The notes under the pieces are model-generated. The model did no database searches. It worked only from the letters and a program-made list of their open reading frames with translations, and had not been told where the DNA came from. From contig BSBM01000001.1 in assembly GCA_027924585.1 (NCBI GenBank), positions 55,446,501-55,510,500 of the forward strand: 64,000 nucleotides of DNA, in the 5' to 3' direction. Position numbers and translations under genes: made by a program. Positions 60,399 through 64,000 of the stretch are shown here, one piece after another. Within the stretch, counting starts at the first letter, position 1; each line of letters opens with the position of its first letter. The DNA comes from Larix kaempferi. Taxonomy: Eukaryota; Streptophyta; Pinopsida; Pinales; Pinaceae.

Positions 60399-61417
60399 AA
60401 GGAATTAGAGGTATATGTAGATACCTTGGGTGTGCCTAGGAACATAGCAAGTTGAATTTCCCACGACAACCATCTAGAAAAAAAATATGTTCACACATAT
60501 ATGTATTGGACTTATTTCATATATATATATATATATATATATTGTGCAATTATGAAACTTGAATCTTTGTTAATGGATCAAGTGTTGCTTAAAATGGCTA
60601 TGATAAGCATGTTTTCCTTAGATGACTATAATAGGTATTTAAAGAAATGCAAAATACCTTGTAGTTGTTCGAAGGTATTGTAAAGGAATGCTTGAGCATT
60701 GTTATTCAATATAGTTAGTAGAAAGACAAAGTGGCCTTGAAGAGAAAGGCATTGCAAATGCAGCTAGAAAGAATGACATGGAACCTTGTTGAAAATTAAG
60801 AGAACATGGAGGACAATTTTATTCCAAGGGGGAGGGGAATGCAATACCCCTAGTTTTACCCTTGTAATGTATTGAATAACATTATGTATTAAATGATGTA
60901 AATATGCTAGTATGGATTCCTAGTGCGAAGCTCAAGGCCAAGGCTTGACTAGTGACTGGCTAGGATGTAAAATGTGTGTGTGTGTGTGTGTATATATATG
61001 GACTATTTTCTTGGATTATCATTCCAATTTGAATGCTATGTAAATATTATGTTGGAAAATAATAAAATGGTCCAAGATGGATGTGTAAAGAGCACTAAAG
61101 GAGCTATGTTTTCATTAGAGGGGAAGATAAAAGGGAGGCTATGGGAGATTAATTCCTCTATTTCCAAGTGTCAACCTTAGACTTCAACCAATTGCTGCCA
61201 TTTCCCTTAAATGAGCCAATTACTTCTTTTTTATTGTTTTACCCAATCATTGAATGCCTGCGTGAGTTTGGCGGGGAAAGTATTCTCATGTAGTTATGGA
61301 ATCATGGGATGACTATACTTCTATGAATGTTGTAAGTGACCTCTCTTCCATGTTTAAAATTTATTTTAGTTTCCTTTTCCACCATTCTCTTGTCTCTGTA
61401 GTTTTCCATCCATTATT
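60399..61417 (+). mobile_element. Y right internal part and truncated Y 3' LTR (copy B)
   Basis: 60,399-60,839 matches 14,574-15,014, and 60,840-61,417 is the first 578 bp of the Y LTR, starting TGCAATACCCCTAG. Similarity to copy A ends after CCATCCATTATT, at 61,417. The missing 3' part of the LTR shows that the duplication, or a later deletion, has its boundary here. Confidence 0.88.
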
Positions 61418-62479
61418 AACCACTTATACTATGAAACGAGAACTATATACTATGAACGAGAACTCTACCCATAAAAACGATGATTTTTGCAAAAAAAACA
61501 CCAAAAACACCCCCCAAATAGAAAAGTGTTGATGCCAGTATACACGTATTTTTTTTTAGGGTAAAAAATAGAGCCATGGCCTAAACATCCCATATTGTTG
61601 TTTAACAAAACTTTAAAATCAACCTTAAATTGGAATTTTTTCTTTTTCTTGAAGAGATAAATTACAACTTTCAGGAAAATTGCATATTAAACAAAAAAAC
61701 AAATTTCTCTAATAATTTCACCATTATAACCATATAAAAACAAAGGAATTATGATGCGATTCATAATGAGATAATATATTAGACCATACAAGAACAAATG
61801 GTTCATATAAATATTCAAAAACTCCTCTAGAGTTTCAATTACAAAAATCATACTAGTAAAAAGCATCTAAACTGCTTCTTCAAATTCATCCATGGATTCT
61901 GACACCCCATCATCAAAAAATCCTCTAGAGTTTCAATTACAAAAATCATACTAATAAAAAGTATCTACACTGTTTCTTCAAATTCATCCATGGATTCTGA
62001 CACCCCATCAGAATCTACATTTTCTGCAGATGAAGGACTTGATGAAGATGTAGATGACCCATACTCTTCTCTATTATCAATGGGCGCACAATCTGAGTCT
62101 ACATCTATACCCATCATTTCAGATGTCATATTCCTTCGGGATCTACGACTTGGTTTAATACACTCCCATCTTGCACGAATGCTCCCTATTCCACGAATAT
62201 TAGCTTTGGGTTTTAAAAAACAAATTAAACTAACATTTAAACTAATGTTATAATTAAAAATTTAAAAAAAATTAAAAACAAACTAAACTAAGATAACATT
62301 ATAATTAAAAATTTAAAAATACATTAAAAAAAAATACTATATATCTATACTAAACTAAGATAACATTATAATTAAAAATTTAAAAATACATTAAGAAAAA
62401 ATACTATCTATCTATATACTAACCAAACTAACATTATAAAAAATTTTAAAAAAACTATACAAAAACTTAAAAGCAATTA
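61418..62479. other. AT-rich DNA with short direct repeats
   Basis: A 98-bp direct repeat begins at 61,823 and 61,921 (TCCTCTAGAGTTTCAATTAC ... GATTCTGACACCCCATCA). A repeat of about 62 bp around AAACTAAGATAACATTATAA lies at 62,286-62,410. An open frame at 61,990-62,253 would encode a Ser/Asp/Glu-rich 87-residue peptide (DEGLDEDVDDPYSSLLSM). I do not recognise it. It starts inside the direct repeat and could be a fragment of a transposon or gene, or chance. Confidence 0.45.
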
Positions 62480-64000
62480 AAACAAAAATTTAAAAACAAT
62501 AAAAAATCAAACTATGCAAAATTTTAAAATAAATTAAAAAATAAAATAATTAAAAAAAAAATAAACTATACAAAATTAAACAAACTTTAAACAAAATTTA
62601 TAAAAAATTAAACAAACTTTAAACAAAATAAAATTTATAAAAAATTAAACAAACTTTAAATAAAATTTATAAAAAACATAAACTATACAAAAATTAAAAA
62701 AAAACTATACAAAAATCAAAACAAAATTTAAAAAATAAAACAAAATTTAAAAAATAAACAAAATTTAAAAAAAAAAAAACAAAATTTAAAAAAAAATAAA
62801 CAAAATTTAAAAAATAAAACAAAATTTAAAAAACAAACAAAATCTAAAAAATAAAAAAAATCAAAACAATGCAATGGGCGGCCCTCGGGGCCGGCCCTCG
62901 ATGCCCGAGGGCCGGCCCCGAGGGCCGCCCATTGGCGCCCGAGCGGCGGACGTCCGCCCGCTCGGGCGCCAATGGGCGGCCCTCGGGGCCGGCCGTCGAT
63001 GCCCGGCATCGAGGGCCGGCCCCGAGGGCCGCCCATTGGCGCCCGAGCAGGCGGACGTCCGCCCGCTCGGGCGCCAATGGGCGGCCCTCGGGGCCGGCCG
63101 TCGATGACGTCCGCCGCTCGGGCGCCAATGGGCGGCCCTCGGGGCCGGCCGTCGATGCCCGGCATCGACGGCCGGCCCCGAGGGCCGCCCATTGGCGCCC
63201 GAGCAGGCGGACGTCCGCCCGGTCGGGCGCCAATGGGCGGCCCTCGGGGCCGGCCCTCGATGCCGGGCATCGACGGCCGGCCCCGAGGGCCGCCCATTGG
63301 CGCCCGAGCGGCGGACGTCCGCCCGCTCGGGCGCCAATGGGCGGCCCTCGGGGCCGGCCCTCGATGCCGGGCATCGACGGGGCCCCGAGAGCCGCCCATT
63401 GCATTGTCGTCCGCCCGCTCGGGCGCCAATGGGCGGCCCTCGGGGCCGGCCCTCGATGCCGGGCATCGACGGGGCCCCGAGAGCCGCCCATTGCATTGTT
63501 TTGATTTTTTTTATTTTTTAAATTTTGTTTTATTTTTAAATTTTGTTTATTTTTTTTTAAATTCTGTTTAATTTTAGTATAGTTTTTTTTAATTTTGTTT
63601 AATTTTGTTTAATTTTGTTTAATTTTTGTATAGTTTTTTTTAATTTTGTTTTATTTTTTAAATTTTTTTTTTTTTTTTTTTTAATTTTGTTTAATTGTTG
63701 TATAGTTTATGTTTTTTTAAATTTTTTTTTTTTTTTTTTTAATTTTGTTTAATTTTTGTATAGTTTTTTCTAATTTTGTTTTTTTTTTAAAATTTTGTTT
63801 TATTTTTTTTTAAATTTTGTTTGATTGTTGTGTAGTTTATGTTTTTTTAAATTTTGTTTAATTTTTTTGTTTAAAGTTTGTTTAATTTTTTATAAATTTT
63901 GTTTAAAGTTTGTTTAATTTTTTTTTAATTATTTTGTTTTTTAATTTATTTTAAAATTTTGTATAGTTAGATTTTTTTATTGTTTTTAAATTTATGTTTT
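62480..64000. repeat. Long inverted repeat with A-rich and T-rich arms, continuing past the window
   Basis: The left arm (about 62,480-62,870) is nearly free of G and rich in AAACAAAATTTAAAAAATAAA-like units. The right arm (63,495-64,000) is its reverse complement, with indels in homopolymers. For example, the left stretch around ATTTAAAAACAATAAA (about 62,488) pairs with TTTATTGTTTTTAAAT at about 63,978-63,993. Near the core the arms match exactly: 62,861-62,880 is the reverse complement of 63,485-63,504. The right end lies outside the window. Confidence 0.9.
62871..63499. repeat. GC-rich nested palindrome cluster
   Basis: About 630 bp composed almost wholly of two alternating palindromes. 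One is built around GGCCGGCC(G/C)TCGATGCC and its mirror, flanked by CAATGGGCGGCCCTCGGGG. The other is built around GGCGGACGTCCGCC, flanked by CTCGGGCGCC. By eye there are seven forward and six reverse copies of the GGGCGGCCCTCGGGGCC arm. CpG is very frequent. Long open frames occur on both strands only because AT-containing stop codons are rare; their Pro/Arg/Gly/Ala-rich products are not credible proteins. Confidence 0.9.

Larger units (their letters stand above)
40045..61417. repeat. Segmental duplication, copy B
   Basis: Second copy of 279-15,645, here interrupted by the 6,419-bp copia copy 2. Its left edge coincides with the copia/gypsy microhomology junction, and its right edge cuts the Y LTR at 61,417. 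Beyond the right edge the sequence is unrelated to copy A. Whether the left edge is the duplication boundary or a later deletion cannot be decided inside this window. Confidence 0.92.

Noticed and set aside
62728-63571. Long open frames of 200 or more residues on both strands in the GC-rich core
   Set aside because: They occur in several frames of both strands at once. They are low-complexity Pro/Arg/Gly/Ala products of a palindromic GC sequence in which stop codons are rare.

Overview
The window is nuclear DNA of a land plant with a large, transposon-rich genome. A gymnosperm would fit, but nothing here fixes the taxon. I found no host gene, rRNA or tRNA. Almost everything recognisable is LTR retrotransposon: Ty3/gypsy elements with chromovirus-type C-termini, one Ty1/copia family, and a large family with long LTRs and no pol gene. 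All are decayed by stops and frameshifts. Layers can be ordered by nesting and by target-site duplications (TSDs).

Layout. 1-16,500: the 3' end of gypsy element Z (integrase tail plus LTR), then non-autonomous element Y, which carries its relative X (5,221-14,568, TSD TCAAG) nested inside it. 16,501-18,245: an old gypsy remnant, overlapping at its end a 141-bp sequence present three times (18,222-18,644). 18,645-23,474: AT-rich and unrecognised DNA with degenerate repeats. 23,480-30,037: a complete but dead chromodomain gypsy element (TSD TGGTG) sitting in a 101-bp tandem repeat. 30,043-32,694: repeat remnant, unrecognised DNA and Y-like internal sequence. 32,695-36,683: 5' LTR, gag, protease and partial RT of a Z element. 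36,684-40,049: copia copy 1, inserted in the Z RT and cut off at a microhomology junction. 40,045-61,417: a second copy of window positions 279-15,645, carrying copia copy 2 (41,238-47,656, TSD TATAT) inside the Z LTR. 61,418-62,479: unrecognised AT-rich DNA with short direct repeats. 62,480-64,000: a very long inverted repeat with A-rich and T-rich arms around a 630-bp GC-rich core of nested palindromes. It runs past the window end.

History. X jumped into Y, the composite was duplicated, and the copies then diverged. A 288-bp hAT-like MITE is present only in copy A and copia 2 only in copy B; each has an empty site in the other copy. By rough hand counts over about 300 bp, X LTR pairs, A/B pairs and copia LTR pairs all differ by about 3-6%, so these events look close in age.

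The most unusual signals are (i) about twenty 15-19-nt hairpins in the 3' untranslated region of copia copy 2, whose outer stem bases change in matched pairs around a near-constant AGG-type loop; (ii) a 10-bp hairpin just after the TATA box of the same family's LTR, with a similar GATC/GATC stem; and (iii) the GC-rich palindrome cluster at the right edge.
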